Shown here piece by piece: positions 1 through 7,917 of a stretch of DNA of 64,000 nucleotides. This DNA is from Brachybacterium saurashtrense. Its GTDB lineage: Bacteria; Actinomycetota; Actinomycetes; Actinomycetales; Dermabacteraceae. The DNA is taken from assembly GCF_003355475.1 (NCBI RefSeq), contig NZ_CP031356.1:2542001-2606000 (forward strand), given 5' to 3'. A program made the position numbers and the translations under genes. The notes below the pieces were generated by a model. It ran no database searches. It was not told where the DNA came from and was given only the letters and a program-made list of their open reading frames with translations. The first letter of the stretch is position 1, and each line of letters opens with the position of its first letter.

Positions 1-164
1 GGCCGTTCAGGAGAGGCGGGGCTGTTCGTGGGGTGGGGCGTCGACGCCGCGGGCGGTGCCGGGATAGCGCCTAAGGTGGTCTCACCGACCGCGCCATCCA
101 ATGTTACGGCTTATCCTTGGACGCTCCGCGGGGCAGCTGGAGGCCGCGGACCGCGGCCCGCGCC

Positions 165-1112
165 TCACCCCCGCAGCCCGGCCGCCACCTCGTGGAGGGA
201 CGCCGCGGAGCGGTGCAGCAGCTCCTGTTCGTGCGCGGAGAACGGGGCCTGCGCGATGGGATGGGCGCCGGCGCGATCCACCACGCACGGCACCGACAGC
301 GCCACCCCGTCGAGCCCGTGGATCCCCGAGAGCACCGGCGCGACGGGCAGGATCGCGGCCTCGTCGCTGAGGATCGCCTCGACGATCCGTGAGCTGGACA
401 GGCCGATCGCGTAGTTGGTGGCGCCCTTGCCCTGGATGACGGTGTAGGCGGCGTCGCGCACGTCGACAGCGATCTGCTCCAGGGTCGCTTCGTCGAACAC
501 CCGCTCCCCCTCCACGGTCCAGTCCAGGATCGGGACGGTGCCGATGCGGGCGCCGGACCACAGCGGGAACTCCGTGTCCCCGTGCTCGCCCACGATCATC
601 GCGTGCACGCTCGAGGCGGAGACCCCGGCGCGGCGGGCGATCTCCCACCGCAGGCGCGAGGAGTCCAGCGTGGTGCCGGAGGCGAACAGCCGCTCCGCCG
701 GCAGGCCGCTCGCCTCGTGGGCCAGCATCGTCAGCACGTCGCAGGGGTTCGAGACGATCACGTAGATCGCCTCCGGGGACACCTCCAGCAGCTGCTCCAT
801 CAGCGAGCCCATGATGCGGGCGTTGGTGGCGGCGAGCTCGATCCGGGTCTGGCCGGGCTTCTGCTTGGCACCGGCGGTGATCACCACGACGTCCGAGTTC
901 GCGGTGACGGCGATGTCGCTGCCGCCGGTGATCTCCGTGGCGCCCACGAACTTCGCGCCGTGGGCGAGGTCCAGCACCTCCGCGCGGGTCTTCTCCTCGG
1001 CGATGTCGTAGAGGGCGATGTGGCGGGCGGCCCCGCGGATCATCGCCGCGTACGCGACGCTCGATCCCACGGCACCTGCTCCGACGACGGTCAGCTTGCT
1101 CGGTCTGCTCAT
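165..1112 (-). CDS. ldh: L-lactate dehydrogenase
   Basis: A 315-residue NAD-dependent L-lactate dehydrogenase that interconverts pyruvate and lactate in the cytosol. The N-terminal Rossmann motif is visible (Gly11-x-Gly13-x-x-Gly16). The substrate-loop motif QKPGQTR, the segment SNPCDVLT and the catalytic-histidine motif GEHGD are all present. Length matches the family. The ATG start is supported by a TAGGTT -10-like hexamer placed exactly six bases upstream, which suggests a leaderless mRNA; there is no Shine-Dalgarno sequence. The gene stands alone. Malate dehydrogenase of the same fold is the main alternative, but the GQTR loop favours lactate. Confidence 0.93.
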   Translation of the reverse strand: MSRPSKLTVVGAGAVGSSVAYAAMIRGAARHIALYDIAEEKTRAEVLDLAHGAKFVGATEITGGSDIAVTANSDVVVITAGAKQKPGQTRIELAATNARIMGSLMEQLLEVSPEAIYVIVSNPCDVLTMLAHEASGLPAERLFASGTTLDSSRLRWEIARRAGVSASSVHAMIVGEHGDTEFPLWSGARIGTVPILDWTVEGERVFDEATLEQIAVDVRDAAYTVIQGKGATNYAIGLSSSRIVEAILSDEAAILPVAPVLSGIHGLDGVALSVPCVVDRAGAHPIAQAPFSAHEQELLHRSAASLHEVAAGLRG

Positions 1113-1118
1113 AGGGAG

Positions 1119-1124
1119 AACCTA
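1119..1124 (-). promoter_or_regulatory. leaderless -10 element of ldh
   Basis: TAGGTT on the minus strand followed by exactly six bases (CTCCCT) and then the ATG. Transcription starting at the A of the ATG would give a leaderless transcript. No convincing -35 is visible. Confidence 0.5.
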
Positions 1125-1230
1125 CGGTGCGACGGGGCGGGGCGAAAGGGGGCGGAGGTCCTGGGGACGGGGAGCGGGCGTGCGAGGGGTGTGGGGGCCG
1201 ACGGGGTGAAGGGTGGGTCGTGTGCTGGAC

Positions 1231-1284
1231 GGGCCGATGGTGATCGGAGGTGCATATATGGACACCTCGTGTCGCCATAGGCCC
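1231..1284. repeat. 54-bp palindromic intergenic repeat, copy 1
   Basis: Imperfect inverted repeat with arms starting GGGCC and ending GGCCC, an inner CACCTCGTGTCGCC block and an AT-rich centre (CATATATG). It lies between the FGE gene and ldh, both on the minus strand. The same 54-base architecture recurs at 2642-2695 and 6975-7028. It could form a hairpin terminator or be a small mobile palindrome. The rest of 1113-1405 shows no gene. Confidence 0.75.
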
Positions 1285-1405
1285 GTCGCGGCCACGCTTC
1301 CCGGAGCCCCGGTGCTCTGTCGCGGCTGGGTGCGTGGACCGCCCCGGGGCGGTGGCCCGGCCCGGTGCGGTGCCCCGGAGGTCTCCGGCACTGCCGGAGG
1401 CACGG

Positions 1406-2404
1406 TCAGGCCTGCGACTCCACGCGCAGCGCCACGGTGCGGAAGCCGCCGTTGCCCATCGAGGAGTCGGGCGTGTTCTGGGAGCGCGCGGAGTTGCGGT
1501 AGCGATTGCAGTAGGAGAGGTGGCACAGGTAGCTGCCGCCGCGCATCACCCGGGACTGCCCGCTCTCGGGGCCTGCGGGGTCGGTGACCAGCGTGCGCTT
1601 CTCGGCGGTGGTGCCGCGGCGGTAGGTGGAGGGGTGGAACCAGTCCTCGCACCACTCCCACACGTTGCCCACCATCTGCCACAGGCCGTAGCCGTTGGGG
1701 GCGAAGCTGCGCACGGGCGCGGTGGTGAGGAAGCCGTCCTCGCAGGTGTTGTGGCGCGGGAACTCGCCCTGGAAGATGTTCGCGCGCCAGCCGCCCTCAT
1801 CCACCTCCTGATCACCCCACGGGTACTTCGCCCCGTCGATCCCGCCGCGGGCGGCGTACTCCCACTCGGCCTCCGTGGGCAGGCGGCGCCCGGCCCACTC
1901 GCAGTAGGCGACGGCGTCGTTCCAGCTCACGTGCACCACGGGATGGTCGCCGCGCCCGTCGAGATCCGAGTCGCGGCCGCCCGGATGGCGCCAGTCCGCG
2001 CCCTTCACCCCGGCCCACCAGGGGGTGCCGCTCGCGGGGCCCATCACGTCCGCCTCCGGCGCGGCGAGCGCGAGGTGGAACACGGCGGAGAACCCGAAGC
2101 TCTCCGCCTCGGTGACGTACCCGGTCTCCTCCACGAAGCGGGCGAACGCATCATTGGTGACGGTGGTCGCGTCGATCTCGAAGGCGCTGATCGCCACCTC
2201 GTGCCGGGGTGTCTCGCCGTCCGCGCGATTCTTGTCCCCGGAGGAGTCGCCCATGGTGAAGGTGCCGGCGGGGATCTGGATCTGCGCGATGTCGTGGCGG
2301 CCGGTCGCGACGGGCACGGCGGTGCCCGGCGACGGGGCGCCGGGGGTGGGCAGCAGCTGCTCCCGGCTCGGGGTCCCGCAGCCGCATCCGCATCCGTCGC
2401 TCAT
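1406..2404 (-). CDS. formylglycine-generating enzyme (sulfatase-modifying factor)
   Basis: A 332-residue FGE-sulfatase family protein. It would oxidise the active-site cysteine of type I sulfatases to C-alpha-formylglycine, using copper and oxygen. The C-terminal motif RGGSYLCHLSYCNRYR starts near residue 288 and carries the two catalytic, copper-binding cysteines (about 294 and 299). The segment VGNVWEWCEDW and the final GGFR are also family hallmarks. The N-terminus has an unusual Cys-Gly run (CGCGCG). The start has an AGGAGAGGGA ribosome-binding site. It lies directly downstream, on the same strand, of a sulfatase bearing the target CxPxR motif, so that protein is its probable substrate. 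Confidence 0.93.
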   Translation of the reverse strand: MSDGCGCGCGTPSREQLLPTPGAPSPGTAVPVATGRHDIAQIQIPAGTFTMGDSSGDKNRADGETPRHEVAISAFEIDATTVTNDAFARFVEETGYVTEAESFGFSAVFHLALAAPEADVMGPASGTPWWAGVKGADWRHPGGRDSDLDGRGDHPVVHVSWNDAVAYCEWAGRRLPTEAEWEYAARGGIDGAKYPWGDQEVDEGGWRANIFQGEFPRHNTCEDGFLTTAPVRSFAPNGYGLWQMVGNVWEWCEDWFHPSTYRRGTTAEKRTLVTDPAGPESGQSRVMRGGSYLCHLSYCNRYRNSARSQNTPDSSMGNGGFRTVALRVESQA

Positions 2405-2774
2405 CGAGGTCCCTCTCCTATCGTCCGTGCGGCTCCGCTGTGCCGCCTGCCGCGCCCCGCTTCACCGGCGCAGGGCTCTGCCTGCACCGCGTGAGACGTC
2501 GTGGCCGCCGATGCCCATCCTCTCGCGTCGCTCGCCGTCGGGGCGACTCCGCGACGCGGCCTGCCACGGCACTGGCCGGCCGGGCGACTCACCGGCGCAG
2601 CCTGCCACGGGCCGGCAGAGCGTCGGCTGGACGTTCCGCACGGGCTCATAGCGACACGACGTGCCTATATAGCCACCTCGTGTCGCCAGAGGCCCGCCGG
2701 CCCCGCGGCCGGTCCGCCGTCCTCGGCGCCCGCGGCCCTTGCCGCCGCTGCCCCGACGACGACGCCCGGCCGCG
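2405..2774. other. intergenic region between FGE and sulfatase genes
   Basis: This 370-base gap holds no credible gene. It contains palindromic repeat copy 2 at 2642-2695. The gap is large enough that the FGE gene may have its own promoter rather than being strictly co-transcribed with the sulfatase. Confidence 0.6.
2642..2695. repeat. 54-bp palindromic intergenic repeat, copy 2
   Basis: Same length and layout as copies 1 and 3: an outer GGGC/GGCCC pair, an inner GCGACACGACGTG arm facing CACCTCGTGTCGC, and a TATA-like centre. It sits in the gap between the sulfatase and the FGE gene. Confidence 0.75.
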
Positions 2775-4574
2775 TCAGCCGGCGAGCGCCGCGCCCACCT
2801 TCCGCAGCTGCTCCACGGTGATCGCGCCGTGGGTGGCGAGGTCGTAGAGGCTCATCGACGTCGGCAGGGAGACACCCTCGGTGTGCACCACGGAGGGCAC
2901 CTCCGCCTCCAGCACGGCGCGGCCGCGGGTGGTGCCGGCCAGCTCCAGCAACGGACCGGTCAGCAGCTCCGCGGCAGGCAGCTCAGCGGCCGGCGGCATC
3001 GGCACGGCCATCGCCTCCGCCCGCTCGGCGTGCTCGCCGGCGAGCAGGTGCTCGGTACCCACCTCGCCCTCGACGGGCAGGCCCAGCCGCAGGAACTGGC
3101 TGGCCGGGGCGTCGGCCTCGCGCATCGCCTCGACCAGCAGACGCGCCATGCGCAGCTCGGCGGCGTCGTCCACCAGGGGGTCGAGCTGGGACGGGTCGTG
3201 CTCGAGATCGAACAGCACGGTGCCGTGCTGCCAGGAGTTCATCCATCCGCCCTGGGCCTCGACGCGCAGGGTGCGCAGGCCCTTGGTGAAGGTGAACGGC
3301 TCGGCCGGGGTCCAGTCCGCGAGCTCCGCGGGACTGAAGCGGGAGCGCATATGGGTGGGCATGAGCGTGAACTCCTCCAGGGGCCCGTTGCCGGGCGAGA
3401 CCGCGGAGCGCATGTACACGTAGCGGCCGTCGGTGACGTTCACGTGCCCGCCGTGGATGCCGAAGAGGGCGGCCCGTTCCCCGGCCGGGTCCCCGCCCGC
3501 CGGCTCCTGACCTGCCGGGCCCGGCAGCGCCGTGCCCGCCCCGTCGGCCGGCAGCGCGAGGTCGCGACCCTGCATGTCGGGCGTCGGCTCGAGGCCGAAG
3601 TAGCGCAGCAGGGTGGGGGCGAGGTCGATGGTCCGGGCGAGGTCGCCGCGGCGAGCGTCCGTCTGGCCGCAGCGCGGGTCCCACAGGAACATCGGCAGGT
3701 GCACCAGCTCGTTGAACCAGGGCTGGACGGACTTCGCCCACCAGCCGTGCTCGCCCAGCAGGAAGCCGTGGTCGGTGTTGACGATCAGCATGGTGTCGTC
3801 CCACAGACCGTGCTCGTCCATCGCGTCGAGCACCCGCCCCAGCGAGCGGTCGCACATGCTCACCAGCGCGGCGTACTCGCGGCGGGCGTGCTCCACCTGC
3901 GCCTCGGGTTCGGTGACCTTCTGGTAGCCGGGCCAGTCGAACTGCGGGCCGTCGTACTCGTGGGGGTAGAGGTCCTTGTACGCCTGATGGGTGAAGAACG
4001 GCTCGTGCGGATCGAACAGCTCGATCTGCACCATCCAGTCCTCCGCCGCCGCGTTGGTCTCGATGAAGTGGAGGCCGGCGTCGACAGTGCGGGTCTGGGA
4101 GTGCTCGGCCTCGGTGGGCATGTAGCGGCGGTTCACACGATCCTGGCTCACCATGCGCTGCCTGAGAGGGGCGTCCGCCGGCACCTCGGAGACCACGCCC
4201 TTCCACGGATCGCCCTCCTGGCCGCGGAAGAACTCCCAGGTGGAGTAGCGGGTGTGGTAGGTGGCGCCGCCGTCCTCCCAGTAGTGGGGGTGGTCCGAGG
4301 CGAGGTGCGTGTGGATACCGTTGTCCTTGAGGATCTGCGGCATCGAGTCGTCGAAGGGCTCCAGCGGCCCCCAGGAGCGGTGCAGGAAGTTGTAGCGCCC
4401 CGTGTGCAGCTCCCGACGCGCGGGCATGCACGGCATCGACCCGGCGTAGAAGTTGTCGAAGGTGGCGGCGCGCTCGGCGAGCCGGGCGAAGTTCGGCGCC
4501 TCGACGATGGTGTCGCGGTACTGCTCGAGCATGTGGCGGTTGAGGCTGTCGAACATCAGGATGATGGCTTTCAT
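2775..4574 (-). CDS. type I (formylglycine) sulfatase
   Basis: A 599-residue alkaline-phosphatase-superfamily sulfatase hydrolysing sulfate esters. The signature C-M-P-A-R starts at Cys49, the residue converted to formylglycine. The N-terminal metal aspartate is in ILMFDSLN and a second metal motif is NTDHGFLLGEHG. No signal peptide is visible, so it is probably cytosolic, acting on an imported sulfated substrate. I chose the ATG at 4574 because it begins the conserved strand and has an AAGGAGA ribosome-binding site; the upstream open frame is low-complexity. The adjacent FGE gene supplies the required modification. The substrate (sulfated sugar or other) cannot be read from the sequence. Confidence 0.92.
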   Translation of the reverse strand: MKAIILMFDSLNRHMLEQYRDTIVEAPNFARLAERAATFDNFYAGSMPCMPARRELHTGRYNFLHRSWGPLEPFDDSMPQILKDNGIHTHLASDHPHYWEDGGATYHTRYSTWEFFRGQEGDPWKGVVSEVPADAPLRQRMVSQDRVNRRYMPTEAEHSQTRTVDAGLHFIETNAAAEDWMVQIELFDPHEPFFTHQAYKDLYPHEYDGPQFDWPGYQKVTEPEAQVEHARREYAALVSMCDRSLGRVLDAMDEHGLWDDTMLIVNTDHGFLLGEHGWWAKSVQPWFNELVHLPMFLWDPRCGQTDARRGDLARTIDLAPTLLRYFGLEPTPDMQGRDLALPADGAGTALPGPAGQEPAGGDPAGERAALFGIHGGHVNVTDGRYVYMRSAVSPGNGPLEEFTLMPTHMRSRFSPAELADWTPAEPFTFTKGLRTLRVEAQGGWMNSWQHGTVLFDLEHDPSQLDPLVDDAAELRMARLLVEAMREADAPASQFLRLGLPVEGEVGTEHLLAGEHAERAEAMAVPMPPAAELPAAELLTGPLLELAGTTRGRAVLEAEVPSVVHTEGVSLPTSMSLYDLATHGAITVEQLRKVGAALAG

Positions 4575-4720
4575 CCGGCTCTCCTTGAGGCGGGTCGGCG
4601 GGGGCCGACGGCTGGGGCTGAGGGCTGGCGGTGGGGCGCGGGCCGGGCGGGCAAGGATGCACGCCAACGGTGAGGCGGCCGACGGGCCAGGTGGATCGGC
4701 GCAGGCCGACGGGGACTCGG

Positions 4721-5332
4721 TCAGGCGTCCACGGGCGGCGCGGCGAAGCCGACGGCGGGCTCCCGGGGCGTGGTCTGCGGGGTGTCCAGCAGCTCGCGGC
4801 GCAGCGCCGCGACACGGTCGAGGTGGGCATCCATCGCCGCGGCGCCGGCGCGATGCGACCACTCCCCGACGAGTGCGGCGAGCTCGTCGTCATAGGGCAG
4901 CACCGGGGTCAGCTCGTGGCTGCGGTCCCGGTCGCGGTAGCGCGCGATCTCGGCGGCGCGAACCTCGAGCTCGACGTCCAGCAGATGCAGCGCCTCCTGG
5001 CGGGACATGAACCCGGCGAAGGAGAGGCGGGCCTGCAGCTCGGGATCGACGTGACGGGAGGGCGGGCTGTACGCGCCGGTGAGCCAGTCGAGGAACACGG
5101 TCGCCCCCTCCTCGGTGAGCGCGTACCGCTTGGCATCGGTCGCCCCCGGGCGCGGCTCCAGCTCGTGCACGGCCCAGCCGTGGCGCTCCATGCTCGCCAG
5201 CGAGCGGTACACCTGGCTCATCTGGGTGTTCGAGCGCAGGAAGCGGCCGTGGGTGTCCATGTACTTCTTCAGGTCGTAGCCGGTGCGCGGGTGCATCGCC
5301 AGCACGCCCAGCAGCAGGTGCTCGAGCTTCAT
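4721..5332 (-). CDS. PadR family transcriptional regulator
   Basis: A 203-residue PadR-type repressor. The N-terminal winged helix is typical (LLGVLAMHPRTGYDLKKYM, then QVYRSLASMERHGW and the wing RYALTEEG). The C-terminal half is the helical VirR/PadR-C-type dimerisation region. The ATG at 5332 has a GAGGAGA ribosome-binding site. It is transcribed away from an MFS transporter at 5556. Two copies of CATGAC-N6-GTCATG lie between the two genes and are likely its operators, so it probably autoregulates and represses the transporter. The ligand is unknown. Confidence 0.9.
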   Translation of the reverse strand: MKLEHLLLGVLAMHPRTGYDLKKYMDTHGRFLRSNTQMSQVYRSLASMERHGWAVHELEPRPGATDAKRYALTEEGATVFLDWLTGAYSPPSRHVDPELQARLSFAGFMSRQEALHLLDVELEVRAAEIARYRDRDRSHELTPVLPYDDELAALVGEWSHRAGAAAMDAHLDRVAALRRELLDTPQTTPREPAVGFAAPPVDA

Positions 5333-5364
5333 CGCAGGTCTCCTCGGTGAGTGAACCCTCGAAC

Positions 5365-5382
5365 CATGACACATGTGGCATG
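5365..5382. promoter_or_regulatory. putative PadR operator 1
   Basis: CATGAC, six bases, GGCATG: an 18-base inverted repeat with one mismatch, extendable to CCATG...CATGG. It lies about 30 bases upstream of the padR-type start. Confidence 0.5.
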
Positions 5383-5458
5383 GGACCGCAAGCCGCCAGG
5401 GCGCCGCGGACCGCCCTTGACCGAGCATTCGCATTGTGTCATCGTTCTCGCCAATCGG

Positions 5459-5476
5459 CATGACTCAAGTGTCATG
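5459..5476. promoter_or_regulatory. putative PadR operator 2
   Basis: CATGAC, six bases, GTCATG: perfect arms with the same spacing as operator 1. It lies about 80 bases upstream of the MFS gene, where a repressor could block its promoter. Confidence 0.5.
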
Positions 5477-5555
5477 GACCCGGTGGGCACAGCAGCCCAC
5501 CTGCCAGGCACCGGCCGATCCCGTTTCCCCCTGACGACGTCGACAGGAGCCTGTC

Positions 5556-6914
5556 ATGGCCCAGCCCGCCCCCGTCTCACCGCCGCCCCCGGCACCGGCC
5601 CTCACGAACGAGCGGACGATCCCCCACCGCTGGCGCAACCTCGCCACCCTCACCGGTTCCACCGCCGTGGACAGCACCGAGGGCAGCGTCACCTCCACGC
5701 TCTTCCCCACGATCGCCGCCTCACTGGGCCTGAACAGCAGTCACCTGGGCACCATGACCGCCCTGGGCAAGCTCGCCTCCGCCCCTGCCGGCCCGCTGTG
5801 GACCTGGCTCGCGGGCGTCACCTCCCGCAAGACGGTGCTCGTGGTGACCTCGCTGCTGGGCGGCGCCTTCGGCATCGCCTCCGGCTTCAGCCAGGACTTC
5901 GCGTCACTGCTGGTGCTGAACGTCCTGATGGCAGCCTCGCTGGTGGGCGGCTCCCCCGTGGGCAACGCCCTGATCCTGGATTCGTTCTCGGACCGGGATC
6001 GCGCCCGCGCCGTCTCCTATTTCTACGGGGCCGTCAACGGGATCATGTCGCTGGTGGGCCCGCTGCTGGGCCTGTTCACCCGCACCGAGGAGGGGTGGCG
6101 CACCGGCCTGATGGTCACCGGCGCGATCGCGGTCGCGGCCGGCCTCGCGCAGTGGCTGCTGATCAAGGATCCGGGAGTGGGCGCCTCCGAGCGGGAGTTC
6201 GCCGATCTCGCCGCGAACAGGCGCCCCGCGGAGAAGGCCTCGCCCGCCACGATCCTGTCGCTGTTCCGGGTGCGCTCCTACTCGATCATGATGCTCTCAC
6301 GCCTGCTCTCCGGTCACCTGCTGATCTCGGTGTTCGGCGTGACCTTCCTGGTGCAGGAGCGCGATTTCTCCAATGTCACCGCCGCGATCGTGCTGGCACC
6401 CTTCGGCATCGGCTACATCGTGGGCACGCTGGGCGGAGGCGTCCTGGTGGGCTGGCTGGACCGGGTGATGCCCGATCGCGGCCGGGTCTGGTACATCCAG
6501 GCGGCGCAGCTGCTCTTCGCCGGTGCCGCGCTGATCGCCTCCCAGTTCGACCTGGGCGGCATCGGGCTCTATGCCGTGCTGTGGGCGTTGATGGGCGCGG
6601 CCCAGGGCCTGAACCCGCCGGTGAACCGCCCGATCGTCGCCTCGGTGATCCCTCCCCGCCGCCGAGGCCAGGCCATGGCCGTGTTCATCACCGTGTTCGA
6701 GACGATCGGCTGGGCCGTGTTCTCCCTGGGCGCCGGGCACTTCGCCACCACGCACAGCATCCAGGCCGTGTTCCTGTGGGTGCTGGTGGTGCTGATGGTG
6801 GTCAACGCCCTGGTGCTGGGCCTGCTGCACGTCACCTACCCCCAGGACGTCGCCGCGGCACGCGCCGAGCGCGAGCGGGAGCGGGACGAGGCACTGGGCG
6901 ACCCTGCCGCCTGA
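5556..6914 (+). CDS. MFS transporter
   Basis: A 452-residue major facilitator with about 12 hydrophobic segments and a charged central loop near residues 205-235 (EREFADLAANRR). The motif-A-like segment between the second and third helices is degenerate (WLAGVTSRKT). The N-terminus is Pro-rich and the C-terminus is charged (ARAERERERDEA). A good AGGAG site precedes the ATG. It is divergent from the PadR-type gene with shared operators, a common arrangement for regulated efflux pumps. The substrate is not identifiable; both drug/toxin efflux and metabolite transport are possible. Confidence 0.88.
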   Translation: MAQPAPVSPPPPAPALTNERTIPHRWRNLATLTGSTAVDSTEGSVTSTLFPTIAASLGLNSSHLGTMTALGKLASAPAGPLWTWLAGVTSRKTVLVVTSLLGGAFGIASGFSQDFASLLVLNVLMAASLVGGSPVGNALILDSFSDRDRARAVSYFYGAVNGIMSLVGPLLGLFTRTEEGWRTGLMVTGAIAVAAGLAQWLLIKDPGVGASEREFADLAANRRPAEKASPATILSLFRVRSYSIMMLSRLLSGHLLISVFGVTFLVQERDFSNVTAAIVLAPFGIGYIVGTLGGGVLVGWLDRVMPDRGRVWYIQAAQLLFAGAALIASQFDLGGIGLYAVLWALMGAAQGLNPPVNRPIVASVIPPRRRGQAMAVFITVFETIGWAVFSLGAGHFATTHSIQAVFLWVLVVLMVVNALVLGLLHVTYPQDVAAARAERERERDEALGDPAA

Positions 6915-6974
6915 GCCCGCGCACGGCAGCTGCGGCCCGGTAACACCGGACACGGCACTGCTCGTGGCCTGCAC

Positions 6975-7028
6975 GGGCCGATGGTGACACGACGTGGCGA
7001 TATCGCCACGTGATCTCGCCATCGGCCC
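6975..7028. repeat. 54-bp palindromic intergenic repeat, copy 3
   Basis: The best-paired copy: GGGCCGATGG pairs with CCATCGGCCC at the base, and a perfect 18-base central palindrome CGTGGCGATATCGCCACG sits at the tip. It lies between the convergent MFS and TetR genes, a natural position for a bidirectional terminator. Confidence 0.8.
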
Positions 7029-7091
7029 GCCGACGCCCGACGGCCCGCCAGCTCCGCCGCCCCGGCAGCCCCACTGACCCTGCGTCCCGCC

Positions 7092-7748
7092 CTACGGCGC
7101 CAGCAGCACCGAGAACAGCTCGAGGGTCTCCTGCAGCTGGATCGACGGCTCCAGCAGCCACTGAATCTGGAGGCCGTCGGAGGCGGCGACGATCAGGGCG
7201 GCGGTCTGCTCGGGGTCCACGTCGGTGCGCACCCGGCCGGCGGCCTGGTCCTCGCGCAGGCGGCGAGCGAGGTCCGCGCGCACGTGCTCGAAGCGGGCGG
7301 TGAAGAACTGCTTCGCCGGGCCCTTCTCGGATTCCAGCGAGGTGGCCACCAGCGTGGAGTACAGCTGCACCAGCCCGGGCACCTCGAGGTTGGCCAGCGC
7401 CGCGTTGGCCATCACCTCCACCGCGATCTCCTGGGCCGGGTCGGGCAGACCGATCTCGGCGCGGTCCAGGTCGCGGCGGTGCTCGGCGTGCTCGTACACG
7501 GCCACCAGCAGCTCCTCGCGGGAGGAGAAGTAGTGCAGCAGCGCGCCGTGGGAGACCCCGATGGCCTGGGCGATGCGGCGCAGGGAGGTGCCGTCGGCGC
7601 CGCGGTCGCGGAACACCTCGATGGCGCGGTCCAGGATCTCGCGCCGGCGGGCGATGCCCTTGGAGTAGGAGCCGGCGCGGCCGATGCTCGCAGGGGCGGC
7701 CGACGGGGCGTTCTCGGCGGCGTCGGGCCGCGGTTCAGCGGGGGTCAT
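7092..7748 (-). CDS. TetR family transcriptional regulator
   Basis: A 218-residue TetR-type repressor. The helix-turn-helix is near residues 40-85 (LRRIAQAIGVSHGALLHYF followed by SSREELL). The C-terminal ligand/dimer domain is helical. I start it at the ATG at 7748, which has a TACTGT -10-like box exactly six bases upstream and no Shine-Dalgarno, indicating a leaderless mRNA. It is divergent from the sugar isomerase-oxidoreductase operon at 7918. A nested palindrome lies in the shared promoter, so it probably controls that operon and itself. The effector is unknown, presumably a sugar or derivative. Confidence 0.9.
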   Translation of the reverse strand: MTPAEPRPDAAENAPSAAPASIGRAGSYSKGIARRREILDRAIEVFRDRGADGTSLRRIAQAIGVSHGALLHYFSSREELLVAVYEHAEHRRDLDRAEIGLPDPAQEIAVEVMANAALANLEVPGLVQLYSTLVATSLESEKGPAKQFFTARFEHVRADLARRLREDQAAGRVRTDVDPEQTAALIVAASDGLQIQWLLEPSIQLQETLELFSVLLAP

Positions 7749-7754
7749 GCGGCC

Positions 7755-7760
7755 ACAGTA
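7755..7760 (-). promoter_or_regulatory. leaderless -10 element of the TetR gene
   Basis: TACTGT on the minus strand, then GGCCGC, then ATG: the same hexamer-N6-ATG layout seen at four other genes in the window. Confidence 0.5.
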
Positions 7761-7773
7761 CCCACCGGTCGGC

Positions 7774-7811
7774 CCGGAATCGCGGAGAAACCTCCACCTG
7801 GTGGATTCCGG
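7774..7811. promoter_or_regulatory. nested palindrome, putative TetR operator
   Basis: A perfect outer inverted repeat CCGGAATC (7774-7781) / GATTCCGG (7804-7811) overlaps an inner palindrome TCCACC-T-GGTGGA (7793-7805). It is placed between the two divergent starts. A TACGCT hexamer at 7815-7820 could be the -10 of the sugar operon, so a bound repressor would cover its -35 region. Confidence 0.5.
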
Positions 7812-7917
7812 TGCTACGCTGTCGCCACGCACCGCCTCGGCGCCCGGCGCACCCGCGCACCAGCACCTCCGCGATGCGCCCAGACCTCAGACAACGACGT
7901 ACGAAAGCAGGTTCGAC

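Noticed and set aside
2739-4673. A 644-codon plus-strand frame opposite the sulfatase
   Set aside because: Antisense to a gene with clear catalytic motifs, with low-complexity composition and no ribosome-binding site.
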